A DNA stretch of 64,000 nt, taken from Marinobacter sediminum. GTDB taxonomy: Bacteria > Pseudomonadota > Gammaproteobacteria > Pseudomonadales > Oleiphilaceae. The notes below the pieces were generated by a model that saw only the letters and a program-made list of their open reading frames with translations, was not told the origin of the DNA and made no database searches. Within the stretch, counting starts at the first letter, position 1; each line of letters begins with the position of its first letter. Positions 35,836 through 44,963 of the stretch are shown here, piece by piece. The stretch covers positions 248,001 through 312,000 of the forward strand of contig NZ_JAEMQH010000003.1 of the NCBI RefSeq assembly GCF_016820575.1, written 5' to 3'. The position numbers and the translations under genes are program-made.

Positions 35836-37194
35836 ATGTTGGGTTATCGCGATTTTTTCTCGCTGGCTACGGCTTGGCTCCGCAAAGGAAGTTACCGGAC
35901 AGATTTCTCGGTGAATGACGCTTTGCCCATGGGGATTCTGGTGACCGATCTGGACGGAAAATGTCTGTACAGCAATGCGGCCTATCAGAAGCTATCAGGC
36001 TGGGCTGGTGAAGCGTTACTTGGTTCCCATTGGAGTGCGCAGGTTCACCCCGACGATCGCCAATCTGTGCTTGAGCACTGGGAGGCGGCTTTGCAGGCGC
36101 ATCAGCCGTATTTGTGTGAGTCGCGAATTCAGGGTGTCAACAGCGATTCGGTCTGGATCAGACGAAATGTTGCAGCGCTGGGTGAAGGCCATGAATGGCA
36201 GGGCTATGTGCATTCCGTTGAGGACATCAGTGTGTTCAAGGCAGAGGAAGCCGTCCGAAAAGCTGCCGAAGATAGGTTTTATGCAGACCAGCAGCGTGCC
36301 CAGGTGACCCTGGATTCGATTGGTGATGCCGTACTGAGTACCGGTATTGATGGTCGAGTCACCTACATGAATGTGGTGGCAGAAACGCTCACCGGTTTGG
36401 GGCGGCAGGAGGCCATTGGCCAACCACTATCCGACGTTTTTCAGGTGGTCGATGCGGTAACCCGAAAACCCGTTGTGGACCCTGCGCAAAGAGCCATCGA
36501 ATCGGACAGCACGGTGGCCCTGGAAATTAATTCCTTGCTGATATCCCGTGACGGGGAGGAGCTGGCCATTGAAGATTCCGCGGCGCCCATTCATGACCGG
36601 AGTGGGGCTGTTATCGGGGCGGTGATCGTGTTTCACGATGCCCGGCTCTCTCGTGAGACGACTGCAAAAATGGCTCATTTGGCGCAGCATGATCCTCTGA
36701 CTGGTCTGGTCAATCGACATGCGTTTGCTGAACACTTTGAGCAGTCGCTGGCGCTGGCGCGCAGGCACCGAACTCAAATGGCGATTCTGTTCATCGATGT
36801 GGACAATTTTAAGGACATCAACGATGCGCTGGGCCACGAATGCGGCGACATTATTCTTGCGGCACTCGCCGTTAAGCTGCTGGGGTGTTTGCGAGCAGCG
36901 GACACGCTCTGTCGCTACGGTGGCGATGAGTTCGTTGTTTTGTTGAGTGAAATCGCGGAAGCAGGTGATGCTTTTGAGGTGGCGGATAAGCTGCGAGAAG
37001 CTGCGGTTAAACCCATGGACGTGAAGGGCGAGAATATTCATCTGCGGATCAGTACCGGGGTTAGCATTTATCCGGAGGATGGCGATACGGTAGATGCGTT
37101 ATTGCATTGCGCGGATACGGCGATGTATGAGTGCAAGGCTTATAATAAAAGGCTTTTCCTGCCGCTCTCACCGGAATCGACGATTCGCTCCTGA
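35836..37194 (+). CDS. PAS-PAS diguanylate cyclase
   Basis: A 452-residue cytoplasmic protein with two PAS domains (about 27-135 and 155-275) and a GGDEF domain. The motif GGDEF at 362-366 is intact, and the allosteric I-site RAAD lies at 353-356, exactly five residues before it. It should make c-di-GMP and be product-inhibited. It is divergent from the PAS/CheB-CheR pair, with a shared 199-bp control region. Confidence 0.9.
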   Translation: MLGYRDFFSLATAWLRKGSYRTDFSVNDALPMGILVTDLDGKCLYSNAAYQKLSGWAGEALLGSHWSAQVHPDDRQSVLEHWEAALQAHQPYLCESRIQGVNSDSVWIRRNVAALGEGHEWQGYVHSVEDISVFKAEEAVRKAAEDRFYADQQRAQVTLDSIGDAVLSTGIDGRVTYMNVVAETLTGLGRQEAIGQPLSDVFQVVDAVTRKPVVDPAQRAIESDSTVALEINSLLISRDGEELAIEDSAAPIHDRSGAVIGAVIVFHDARLSRETTAKMAHLAQHDPLTGLVNRHAFAEHFEQSLALARRHRTQMAILFIDVDNFKDINDALGHECGDIILAALAVKLLGCLRAADTLCRYGGDEFVVLLSEIAEAGDAFEVADKLREAAVKPMDVKGENIHLRISTGVSIYPEDGDTVDALLHCADTAMYECKAYNKRLFLPLSPESTIRS

Positions 37195-37206
37195 TCCGAG
37201 TTATGA

Positions 37207-37920
37207 TTAGAAATTAACCGATTCCAGGCGGTCGGTCTCGCGTTTCACTACGCCATAACATTCGCAACAGAGTTGCTCCAGATTGGGGCGATCAACAACG
37301 GTGATGTGGCCGCGATGGTAGTTGATCACGCCCAGCCTCTGCAGTTTGCCAGCGGCTTCGGTGACCCCCTCGCGTCGGACACCAAGCATGTTGGCAATCA
37401 ATTCCTGGGTCATACAGAGCTCATTTCCGGGCAGCCGGTCCATCGACAACAATAGCCAGCGGCACAGTTGCTGATCGATCGTATGGTGCCGGTTGCATAC
37501 GGCGGTTTGCGACATCTGGGTAATCAGGGCCTGGGTGTACCGCAACATCAAGATGCGCACCTCCGCATGGGCATTGAACTCTTCCTTGAGCTGGGCGGCC
37601 GGCATCAGATAGCAAAACCCCTCGCTCTGCACGACAGCGCGGCTCGGGGTGGTTTCCCCACCCATAAATACCATCACCCCAACGATGCCGTCATTGCCGA
37701 CCACGGAGATCTCTGCGGAGGCGCCGCTCAGCATCACATAGAGCAGCGATACGATGCAGTCGGTGGGGAAGTACACGTAATCGACTGGGCGCCCGGACTC
37801 ATAGATAACCTTGCCAAGGGACAGTTTCTCCAGCGTGAGATGGGGAAAAATACGTTTCTTGGCGCTGTCCGGTAAAGCTGCGAGCAGCCGGTTATGAAGT
37901 GGGTCAGGTGCATTGGTCAT
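37207..37920 (-). CDS. Crp/Fnr-family transcriptional regulator
   Basis: A 237-residue regulator: cyclic-nucleotide-binding-like beta-roll at 30-130 (GKVIYESGRPVDYVYFPTD), then a C-terminal winged helix with MTQELIANMLGVRREGVTEAAGKLQRLG. The FNR-type N-terminal cysteine cluster is absent, and the cAMP-binding phosphate-cassette is not obvious, so the effector is unknown. It converges with the diguanylate cyclase gene. Such proteins often sit in two-gene stress circuits in marine gammaproteobacteria. Confidence 0.85.
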   Translation of the reverse strand: MTNAPDPLHNRLLAALPDSAKKRIFPHLTLEKLSLGKVIYESGRPVDYVYFPTDCIVSLLYVMLSGASAEISVVGNDGIVGVMVFMGGETTPSRAVVQSEGFCYLMPAAQLKEEFNAHAEVRILMLRYTQALITQMSQTAVCNRHHTIDQQLCRWLLLSMDRLPGNELCMTQELIANMLGVRREGVTEAAGKLQRLGVINYHRGHITVVDRPNLEQLCCECYGVVKRETDRLESVNF

Positions 37921-38044
37921 AACAATCCCGGTGGAGACCTAGCCAATCGTAAGCGCGCTCCCTGCCTTGGCAACACCGACAACTTCAGAGCAGAGGATTC
38001 AATTTAGCATACGAGGGGAAGGGGGATACTGAAAAATGATCACC

Positions 38045-38713
38045 TTACACTCTGCGGATGAGGTCGGGGGTGTTGTTTCGCGGCGAATTGACCGTGGCCG
38101 CCACCCGGTATTCTTCGAGCTGTACCATTGGCAATCGCTTGGTGACGCTCCGAATGTCAGCCGGGCTGCGTAGCGACGGATCTAGCCAGTCCTGAAGGCA
38201 GACGGGATCAAGCACTACCGGTTGCCTATCGTGAATATGCTTAAGTGATTCACTAGCCGGTTCAGTAATGATGGCGCAGGCTGTGGTTTCATCGCCTTCC
38301 ATCGGTGTCCAGATGCCCGCGAAAAACAGCACAGGAGTTTGTTCCGGGTCGATGGCTGTCATGTAGTGGGGTTCCTTGCCGTCAATGGTGGGCACCCACT
38401 CGTACCAGCCGTTGGCAGGGATCAGGCAGCGACGATGTTCGAAGGCCTCTCGAAAGAAACTGGATGTGGCCACAGTCTCCGCTCGGGCATTGATCGGTAC
38501 GGGGGCTTTTTCGCCGGCCCAGGCCGGGCGGAAGCCCCAGTGAGAGTGGGCTAGCATCTGTGTACCATTGAGGCTTGAGCGGATCATGGGAATGCCGACC
38601 CCTGGGGTAATGTTGTAGCTGGGCTCGAACTGGCCATACACCTCCAGCCCCGCTGGGAAGTACCGTTGCGCAAGAATGTTGGGTGGTGTGTAGTAGGTGA
38701 ATCGTCCGCACAT
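38045..38713 (-). CDS. yedK: SOS response-associated peptidase (YedK/HMCES)
   Basis: A 222-residue SRAP protein. Catalytic C2 (MCGRFTYY), NARAETV, CLIPANGWYEW and HDRQPVVLD are the family's active-site segments. HMCES/YedK forms a covalent thiazolidine link to abasic sites in single-stranded DNA and shields them. Methionine removal exposes Cys2. Gene is alone and divergent from arfB. No LexA box was searched in depth. Confidence 0.92.
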   Translation of the reverse strand: MCGRFTYYTPPNILAQRYFPAGLEVYGQFEPSYNITPGVGIPMIRSSLNGTQMLAHSHWGFRPAWAGEKAPVPINARAETVATSSFFREAFEHRRCLIPANGWYEWVPTIDGKEPHYMTAIDPEQTPVLFFAGIWTPMEGDETTACAIITEPASESLKHIHDRQPVVLDPVCLQDWLDPSLRSPADIRSVTKRLPMVQLEEYRVAATVNSPRNNTPDLIRRV

Positions 38714-38784
38714 ATGGGAATTACCCTGTTCGAGGCCGATTTACGGGCGGGGCCTTATGGTTCGGGATTTGTTATCCTTGGCCC

Positions 38785-39198
38785 ATGCTGAAACTGTCTA
38801 ATGCTGTTGAAATTGCTGACTGGGAGATCGATATCACCCAGATCCGTGCCCAGGGGGCCGGCGGTCAGAACGTGAATAAAGTCGCGTCTGCCGTTCACCT
38901 GAGGTTTGATATTCTGCACTCCAGCCTGCCGCCGTTCTACAAGGAACGGCTGATGTCGCTGAATGACCAGCGCATCAGCAAGGACGGTATCCTCATTATC
39001 AAAGCACAGTCCTTCCGAACTCTCGAGCTCAACAAGGAAGACGCCCTGAAAAGGCTAAAAGACCTGATCCTCGAGGCGGTGAAACCGGTCAAGGCGCGTC
39101 GTCCTACCAAGCCTTCCCGTTCAGCGCAGCGCAAACGGGTCGACCGCAAAACCCAGAAAGGCAAAACCAAGTCTTTGCGCGGCAAAGTTCAGGTTTGA
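38785..39198 (+). CDS. arfB: Alternative ribosome-rescue factor ArfB (YaeJ)
   Basis: A 137-residue release-factor-like peptidyl-tRNA hydrolase. The GGQ catalytic motif is at 26-28 (GAGGQNVNKV), and the long basic C-terminal tail (KPVKARRPTKPSRSAQRKRVDRK) enters the empty mRNA channel of stalled ribosomes. Size matches E. coli ArfB (140 aa). It overlaps the convergent esterase gene by 10 bp. Confidence 0.93.
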   Translation: MLKLSNAVEIADWEIDITQIRAQGAGGQNVNKVASAVHLRFDILHSSLPPFYKERLMSLNDQRISKDGILIIKAQSFRTLELNKEDALKRLKDLILEAVKPVKARRPTKPSRSAQRKRVDRKTQKGKTKSLRGKVQV

Positions 39199-40274
39199 GC
39201 CGTCTGAGTGGTTTGGGCGGCGGTTCGACCGGCCTCTACCTTCTGTAAAAATTCCGCGATGTCCTCGAAGGCTTCGTCCGCTTCTGGCAGCAAGGATATA
39301 AAGATGTGCCAGACGTGGACCATGCCGGGCCAGGTATGCAGTTCCACCGGTGAGCCTTCGGCCTGGGCCTTGGCGGTGTAGCGCCGGGCATTGTCCAGTA
39401 GCATTTCGCTGTCGCTGGCGTGAATCAGTGTCGGCGGCAGGTTGCGCAGATCCCCCCGTACCGGAGACGCTACCGCGCTGGCTGGAGACACCCGGAATGC
39501 CGCCAGGGTAGCCCACCAGATCACGGGCAGCGGAATCCGTGACAGGCCACCAAAGGCCGGCCCCAGCAGTGGGTCGGTGCCAATGTTGTCACGATTGCTG
39601 GGCGCGGTAAGGGTCAGGTCGGTGGACGGCGACAGCGCCACGGCCGCATCGGCCTGGGGCAGTCCGTTGTCGCGAATCCAGGCCAGCAAACCGAGGGTAT
39701 GACTGCCGCCGGCGGAATCCCCGGCCACCACCATGAATGAGGCGTCTTCGGGGCCGTCCGGTCCATGTTCTAGCAGCCAGGTGTAGGCTTTCCGGCAATC
39801 GCGCACGCCATCCATGTAGCGGTTTTCTGGCATCAGCCGATAATCCACCGCGAACACGGCTGCGTTGGCCAGGTGAGACAATCGGTCGGTTATGCCCCGG
39901 TGGCTTTTCGGGCTACCCGCTGCCCACGCGCCGCCATGAATGTACAGGATCCGGCGACGGGGATCGGCGCCGGATGCCATTACCCATTCGCCCCTAGGTT
40001 CCTCATTAGCCCGGAATTCGGCCTTGAGGTCCAGCCCTTCACTGAGCCCATCCATATGTTTGCGCAAGGCGGCCAGGCGGGCCTTGCCTCTAAGTCCCCG
40101 GGAACTTTGTCCAAGTTCACGGATCCTGCCAAGGACCTCATGGTGGGCATCGCTTGGAGAGCCCTCCCGAATCGGGTGATCGTGCAAGTCGAGGTGCGAC
40201 AGGTCTTCAACCCTGAACAGAATCAGGGTCGTGATGATGAAGAGAACTATGATGGCCAGGAAAAACCAGAGCAT
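39189..40274 (-). CDS. Alpha/beta-hydrolase esterase, hormone-sensitive-lipase family
   Basis: A 361-residue esterase with the HSL-type oxyanion motif YIHGGAWAAG, nucleophile GDSAGGS, and acid/His in HASDSEMLLDNARRY and TWPGMVHVWH. An N-terminal hydrophobic segment (MLWFFLAIIVLFIITTLILF) should anchor it to the inner membrane. It would hydrolyse short acyl esters. The substrate is not known. Confidence 0.88.
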   Translation of the reverse strand: MLWFFLAIIVLFIITTLILFRVEDLSHLDLHDHPIREGSPSDAHHEVLGRIRELGQSSRGLRGKARLAALRKHMDGLSEGLDLKAEFRANEEPRGEWVMASGADPRRRILYIHGGAWAAGSPKSHRGITDRLSHLANAAVFAVDYRLMPENRYMDGVRDCRKAYTWLLEHGPDGPEDASFMVVAGDSAGGSHTLGLLAWIRDNGLPQADAAVALSPSTDLTLTAPSNRDNIGTDPLLGPAFGGLSRIPLPVIWWATLAAFRVSPASAVASPVRGDLRNLPPTLIHASDSEMLLDNARRYTAKAQAEGSPVELHTWPGMVHVWHIFISLLPEADEAFEDIAEFLQKVEAGRTAAQTTQTAQT

Positions 40275-40383
40275 GGGCGGTCCGTCTCAGATTGGCCCCG
40301 TGCGCGGGGGCGAACTATCCTTCAAATAATACCCGCTGTTCAGGGCGGGTGCTGCCCTCAAAGATCACAGAAGGAGCAGGGCG

Positions 40384-40701
40384 ATGCAAATAGCTTACCG
40401 GGCCAGAGACATCACCGAAGCCCATATTGTTGCGGGATACCTCAATGCTAACGGTATTGAGGCTCATGTGGGCGGACATTACCTGCAGGGAGCCATGGGT
40501 GAAATCGGCGCTGCTGGCTTCAGCAATGTTCATGTCGATGACGATGACCTGTATCGCGCCCGGGAGCTGGTGCGGGAATACGAATCGGGCGGGCACGCCG
40601 CCGTGGCGTCCGATGACGGTGACGACAAACCGGATTTCTACGCCCGCTGGTTTCTGCTGGCGCTCGCCGTCGTTGCGGTTTTTCTGATCAACGCCTACTG
40701 A
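40384..40701 (+). CDS. DUF2007 domain protein with C-terminal membrane helix
   Basis: A 105-residue protein. The N-terminal 70 residues (YRARDITEAHIVAGYLNANGIEAHVGG) match DUF2007, a small domain distantly related to PII-like signalling folds. The C-terminus (FLLALAVVAVFLINAY) is a membrane helix. Its role is unknown. It precedes the first SDR gene by 87 bp. Confidence 0.75.
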   Translation: MQIAYRARDITEAHIVAGYLNANGIEAHVGGHYLQGAMGEIGAAGFSNVHVDDDDLYRARELVREYESGGHAAVASDDGDDKPDFYARWFLLALAVVAVFLINAY

Positions 40702-40788
40702 TCCCGCCCTGTCTTTGCTGCAGCACTGATCGGTCGCGCCCATGCGGCCGTAGTCTCTTCAACACGTTCATCAAAAGGAGAAAAGTTT

Positions 40789-41493
40789 ATGGCCCATCAG
40801 CCAGTTATGCTCATTACAGGCGCGTCCTCGGGTATTGGTGCCGCCACGGCACGGGCCGCTGCCAAGCAGGGTTATCGGCTGGTGCTGGCGGCGCGGTCTG
40901 AAGCGAAGCTCAGTTCACTGGCTGAGGAATTGGGCAAGGACTTGGGCGGCGCCGATCAGGTGCTGACGGTCCAGTGCGATGTCCAGAGTAGCGACGATCA
41001 GAAAGCCATGGTGGATGCGGCGCTGGCGACGTTCGGCCAGATCGATGCGGTGTTTGCCAATGCCGGTCGCGGTGGTGAGCCTGGAGGCTTCAGCAAGGCC
41101 GATCCCGAAGTCTGGAAAGATATGATCCTGACCAATATCTACGGTGTGGGCCTCACGGTGCAGCATTGCCTGCCAGCGCTCCGGGAAAGTAAGGGCCAGC
41201 TGTTGCTGACCGGTTCGGCGGCTGGCAGGGTGACCATTCCCGGATCCATGTACAGCGCCACCAAGTGGGCGGTGTCCGCCATCGGCTACGGTGTGCGCGA
41301 GGAACTTCGAGGCTCGGGGATTCGGGTTACGCTGATTGAGCCCGGCATGGTTGATACGCCATTCTTCGACGAGCAACCGGAACATGCCCTGAAGCCTGAA
41401 GATGTGGCCAACGCGGTGATGTACGCGGTCTCGCAGCCGGCCCATGTGGATGTGAACGAAATTCTGGTGCGGCCGACTCCGGCTGAGAAATAA
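40789..41493 (+). CDS. Short-chain dehydrogenase/reductase
   Basis: A 234-residue SDR: cofactor motif TGASSGIG, ANAGRGG, and catalytic YSATKWAVSAIG. The N-terminal pattern with a following Arg (AARSEAKL) favours NADP. The AAGGAG site upstream is strong. It is followed 33 bp later by ohr, and both may share a transcript with the next SDR. Substrate unknown. Confidence 0.85.
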   Translation: MAHQPVMLITGASSGIGAATARAAAKQGYRLVLAARSEAKLSSLAEELGKDLGGADQVLTVQCDVQSSDDQKAMVDAALATFGQIDAVFANAGRGGEPGGFSKADPEVWKDMILTNIYGVGLTVQHCLPALRESKGQLLLTGSAAGRVTIPGSMYSATKWAVSAIGYGVREELRGSGIRVTLIEPGMVDTPFFDEQPEHALKPEDVANAVMYAVSQPAHVDVNEILVRPTPAEK

Positions 41494-41526
41494 CCATTAC
41501 CATCAACGAAGAGCAAGGAGAGTGTT

Positions 41527-41955
41527 ATGTCCATTGAAGAAGTAGTGTATCGCGCCTCGGCAGAAGCCACTGGTGGCCGTGATGGCCGCGCCATCTCCTC
41601 CGACGGCGTGCTGGACGTAGAGCTGACCACCCCGAAGGAATTGGGCGGAGCTGGCGGCAAGGGCACCAACCCGGAGCAGCTGTTCGCCGCTGGGTATTCG
41701 GCCTGCTTTATCGGTGCCATGAAGTTTGTGGCGGGCCGCGACAAGTTGGCAATGCCGGACGATGCCTCCATCGAGGGTGTTGTAGGCATCGGCCAGATTC
41801 CCGGCGGTTTTGGCATTGAAGTCGAACTGCGCATCAGCCTGCCGGGCATGGACGACGCCCAGGCCAAGCAGCTGATTGATGAAGCTCATAAAGTGTGCCC
41901 GTACTCCAACGCTACCCGTGGCAACATCGACGTTACGCTCAAGCGCGTCGACTAA
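41527..41955 (+). CDS. ohr: Organic hydroperoxide resistance protein Ohr
   Basis: A 142-residue OsmC/Ohr protein. The catalytic pair C60 ([10 protein letters not shown]) and C124 ([12 protein letters not shown]), plus Glu50 (NPEQLFAAG), correspond to the C61/C125/E51 arrangement of Ohr. It reduces fatty-acid and other organic hydroperoxides using lipoylated partners. No OhrR repressor gene is adjacent. Confidence 0.93.
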   Translation: MSIEEVVYRASAEATGGRDGRAISSDGVLDVELTTPKELGGAGGKGTNPEQLFAAGYSACFIGAMKFVAGRDKLAMPDDASIEGVVGIGQIPGGFGIEVELRISLPGMDDAQAKQLIDEAHKVCPYSNATRGNIDVTLKRVD

Positions 41956-42014
41956 ATTGAATGAGTGTCTGTGGCTGCCGGGAAACCCCGGCAGTCCGCG
42001 TTTCAGGAGGCCAC

Positions 42015-42773
42015 ATGAACGAATCTGAGCAAGTTGCGCTGGTAACCGGTGGCGCTAAAGGCATAGGTCGCGGCATTGTCCAATACCTGGCCCAGCACGG
42101 TTGGCGTGTGGTGTTTTGCGACACCGACACCCAGGTTGGCGAGCAACTGGCGAAAGACGCTCCCGGCCAACTGAAGTTTGTCCCGGCCGATGTTGCCGAA
42201 GAATCTGATGTTGAACGCCTGCTGCAAGCAACCCTAGAGTGGGGTGGTCGGCTGGACGCCGTCATCAACAATGCCGGGATTGCCAACCCGGAGACTGGGC
42301 CCATCGAAAACCTGAGCCTGGAAGACTGGCAGCGCCGCCTCGATGTAAACCTGACCGGCCCCTTTCTGGTCACCAAACACGCCGTACCCCATCTCAGAAA
42401 GAGCCGCGGTGCCATCGTCAACATGGCCTCGACCCGCGCCCAGCAATCCGAACCGGACACCGAAGCCTACGCCGCCACTAAAGGCGGCATTGTCGCGCTG
42501 ACCCACGCGCTGGCTATCAGCCTTGGCCCGGAAATCCGGGTGAATTGTGTCAGCCCGGGCTGGATCGACACCCGCGCACACCAGGGCAGCTCCGAGGGCG
42601 TACCACCGCTGACTCAGGATGACCATAGCCAGCACCCGGCCGGTCGTGTGGGTATGCCCAACGATATTGCAGCACTCGTGGACTACCTGATCTCGCCCAA
42701 AGCCGGCTTCATTACGGGGCAGAACGTTGTGGCCGACGGCGGCATGGTTCGCAAAATGATCTACGAGGATTAG
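42015..42773 (+). CDS. Short-chain dehydrogenase/reductase
   Basis: A 252-residue SDR with TGGAKGIGRG, NNAGIAN, catalytic YAATKGGIVALTHA and a C-terminal GFITGQNVVADGGM, typical of classical 3-oxoacyl reductase/glucose dehydrogenase-type SDRs. The frame opens at 41961, but the ATG at 42015 follows AGGAGG. It ends 5 bp before thpR, so the two are co-transcribed. Substrate unknown. Confidence 0.87.
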   Translation: MNESEQVALVTGGAKGIGRGIVQYLAQHGWRVVFCDTDTQVGEQLAKDAPGQLKFVPADVAEESDVERLLQATLEWGGRLDAVINNAGIANPETGPIENLSLEDWQRRLDVNLTGPFLVTKHAVPHLRKSRGAIVNMASTRAQQSEPDTEAYAATKGGIVALTHALAISLGPEIRVNCVSPGWIDTRAHQGSSEGVPPLTQDDHSQHPAGRVGMPNDIAALVDYLISPKAGFITGQNVVADGGMVRKMIYED

Positions 42774-42778
42774 CGCGC

Positions 42779-43321
42779 ATGCAGCGTCTGTTTTTTGCCC
42801 TGGAGATGTCAGAGCCGGTGCGGCAGGCGCTACTGCGCATCAAGGCGCCGGTGGTCGGTGCCCGCTGGCAGAGCGATTCGCAGCTGCACCTGACGCTGCT
42901 ATTCCTTGGCAATGTGTCGCTAGAGACGGTGCCAGACATCAGTCTGGCTCTGCGGGATCTGTCGTTGCCGAGGTTTGATCTGGACGTGCGCGGATTGGGT
43001 TGTTTTGGCCAACCGGAAACACCTCGAAACCTCTGGGCGGGAGTGACTCCCGAGGCACCCCTGATAGCCTTGCAGGCAACGCTTAAACAGTGCCTGGCTC
43101 ATCTCGGGTTCTCGTTCGAAAAGCGACCGTTCAGGCCGCACATCACCTTGGCACGCTTCAAAAAAAAGCCAGGTTCGGTGCAGTCGCTGCTGGCCGAGCA
43201 TGGTCAGGACGATTTTGGCGCCGTTCCCGTGCGGGACTTTGTCCTGCTGCGAAGCACCCAGGGCGCCAGGGGCTCGGATTACACTGTAGTCGAACGTTTC
43301 CCCCTCACCGAATCTCCTTGA
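42779..43321 (+). CDS. thpR: RNA 2',3'-cyclic phosphodiesterase ThpR (LigT)
   Basis: A 180-residue 2H phosphoesterase. The two HxTx motifs are HLTL at 37-40 and HITL at 121-124, and the N-terminus MQRLFFALEM is typical of the family. It opens 2',3'-cyclic phosphates and can ligate tRNA halves in vitro. Direct partner to the SDR upstream by position only. Confidence 0.92.
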   Translation: MQRLFFALEMSEPVRQALLRIKAPVVGARWQSDSQLHLTLLFLGNVSLETVPDISLALRDLSLPRFDLDVRGLGCFGQPETPRNLWAGVTPEAPLIALQATLKQCLAHLGFSFEKRPFRPHITLARFKKKPGSVQSLLAEHGQDDFGAVPVRDFVLLRSTQGARGSDYTVVERFPLTESP

Positions 43322-43379
43322 CGAAACTGACTGGCCTCACCAAAGATGAAGGTACTTCTGCGCCTTCTTCGAGGTGTTT

Positions 43380-44948
43380 ATGTGTCCTCCGTTTTCGGAT
43401 CCCAATCAGCGCCTGTTCGTGCGCAATGCGTCTCTGTCTGACCTTTCGGGCATTATCGCCTTGAGCCGCCGTGTCTACGCAGGCACTGACATGTACGGCT
43501 ACTCCAGGGGGCCACTGACCGGCCAGATCAATACCTTCCCCGATGGTCAGTTCGTGGCCATGCTTGGGGACACGGTGGTGGGCTATTGCGCCACCTTCCG
43601 GATTGCCGGTGACATTGCCCTGGCACCCCACGACTGGACCTCCATCACCGGCAATGGCTACGCCTCCCGCCACGATCCGGAGGGCGACTGGCTCTACGGG
43701 ATGGAAGTGTGCGTGGACCCGGAATGTCGCGGCTACCGGATCGGTGAGCGCCTTTACAACGAGCGCAAGCAGCTTTGCCAGCGGCTTGGCTTGCAGGGCG
43801 TGGTGTTTGCCGGGCGCCTGCCGACCTTGCGCAAGCGGCTGAAAAAGTACGAATCGGTGCAAGCCTATATTGAGGCCGTGAAGTCCAAGGAGCAGTCGGA
43901 TCCCGTGCTCTCGTTCCAGCTCCATAACGGCTTCGAGGTCCACGGTGTCATTCCTAATTATCTGGATACCGATCACGATTCTATGGGCTACGGCGTTCAT
44001 CTGATCTGGCGCAACCCCAAAGTGCCCCAGGCGGGACCAGAAGCAAAAGCCAAGCGTTATGGCAAGCGCATGCCGGACACGGTGCGCGTGGGTACCGTGC
44101 AGTATCAGCAGCGCCCGGTGGCGTCGTTCGATGAATTCAGCGACATCGTCCGCTATTTTGTCGATGTAGTGTCCACTTACAAAGGCGACTTCGTGGTGTT
44201 TCCGGAGCTGTTCACGCTACAGTTGCTCTCGATAGAGCGGAGGGAGGGCAGCGCGGCCGACGCGTTTGCAGCGGTGACTCACTATGCTGGCCGGTTCCGC
44301 GACCTGATGCGGGATCTGGCGCTCAGATACAACATAAACATCATTGCCGGCTCCACGCCTGTGCGGGAAGAAGACGGCACCGTGCATAACACCGCGTTCG
44401 TGTGCCTGCGGGATGGCCAGGTCTTTACCCAGCCCAAGATTCACCCGACCCCGAACGAGGCCTATTGGTGGAATGTGCGAGGTGGCAATCGGGTGAGCGC
44501 CATCGAGACCGACTGCGGCCCCATTGGCGTGCTCATCTGTTACGACGCAGAGTTCCCGGAGCTGACCCGTCACCTGGTGGATCAAGGCGTCCAGATTGTG
44601 TTCGTACCCTTCTGCACGGACGAGCGCCAAAGCTATCTGCGGGTCCGGTATTGCTGCCAGGCGCGGGCGGTGGAAAACCAGGTCTATGTGGTGCTGTCGG
44701 GCAACGTTGGCAACCTGCCCAATGTGCCAAATATGGAAATACAGTATGGCCAGAGCTGTATTCTTACACCCTGTGATTTCCCATTTGCCCGGGACGGCAT
44801 TGCCGCCGATACCGAGCCGAATGTGGAAACCGTGGCGTTCGCCGATCTGAGGCCGGAAGTGCTGCTCACTGCGCGCAACAGCGGCACGGTGAAGAATCTG
44901 CAGGATCGCCGGCACGATCTCTACAGTGTGAACTGGCGGGGTGAATAG
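43380..44948 (+). CDS. Fused GNAT acetyltransferase and carbon-nitrogen hydrolase
   Basis: A 522-residue two-domain protein. Residues 12-190 form a GNAT N-acetyltransferase (VCVDPECRGYRIGERLYNERK is the acetyl-CoA-binding loop). Residues 230-515 form a nitrilase-superfamily amidase with the triad E276 (FPELF), K353 (QPKIHP) and C387 (LICYDAEFPE). Both halves look intact. The fusion is a known arrangement, but the substrate is not. It may acetylate and hydrolyse a nitrogen metabolite in one pathway. The start ATG at 43380 has GAGG upstream; a GTG at 43374 is in frame. Confidence 0.88.
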   Translation: MCPPFSDPNQRLFVRNASLSDLSGIIALSRRVYAGTDMYGYSRGPLTGQINTFPDGQFVAMLGDTVVGYCATFRIAGDIALAPHDWTSITGNGYASRHDPEGDWLYGMEVCVDPECRGYRIGERLYNERKQLCQRLGLQGVVFAGRLPTLRKRLKKYESVQAYIEAVKSKEQSDPVLSFQLHNGFEVHGVIPNYLDTDHDSMGYGVHLIWRNPKVPQAGPEAKAKRYGKRMPDTVRVGTVQYQQRPVASFDEFSDIVRYFVDVVSTYKGDFVVFPELFTLQLLSIERREGSAADAFAAVTHYAGRFRDLMRDLALRYNINIIAGSTPVREEDGTVHNTAFVCLRDGQVFTQPKIHPTPNEAYWWNVRGGNRVSAIETDCGPIGVLICYDAEFPELTRHLVDQGVQIVFVPFCTDERQSYLRVRYCCQARAVENQVYVVLSGNVGNLPNVPNMEIQYGQSCILTPCDFPFARDGIAADTEPNVETVAFADLRPEVLLTARNSGTVKNLQDRRHDLYSVNWRGE

Positions 44949-44963
44949 CTCGGGCCGGTGCGG

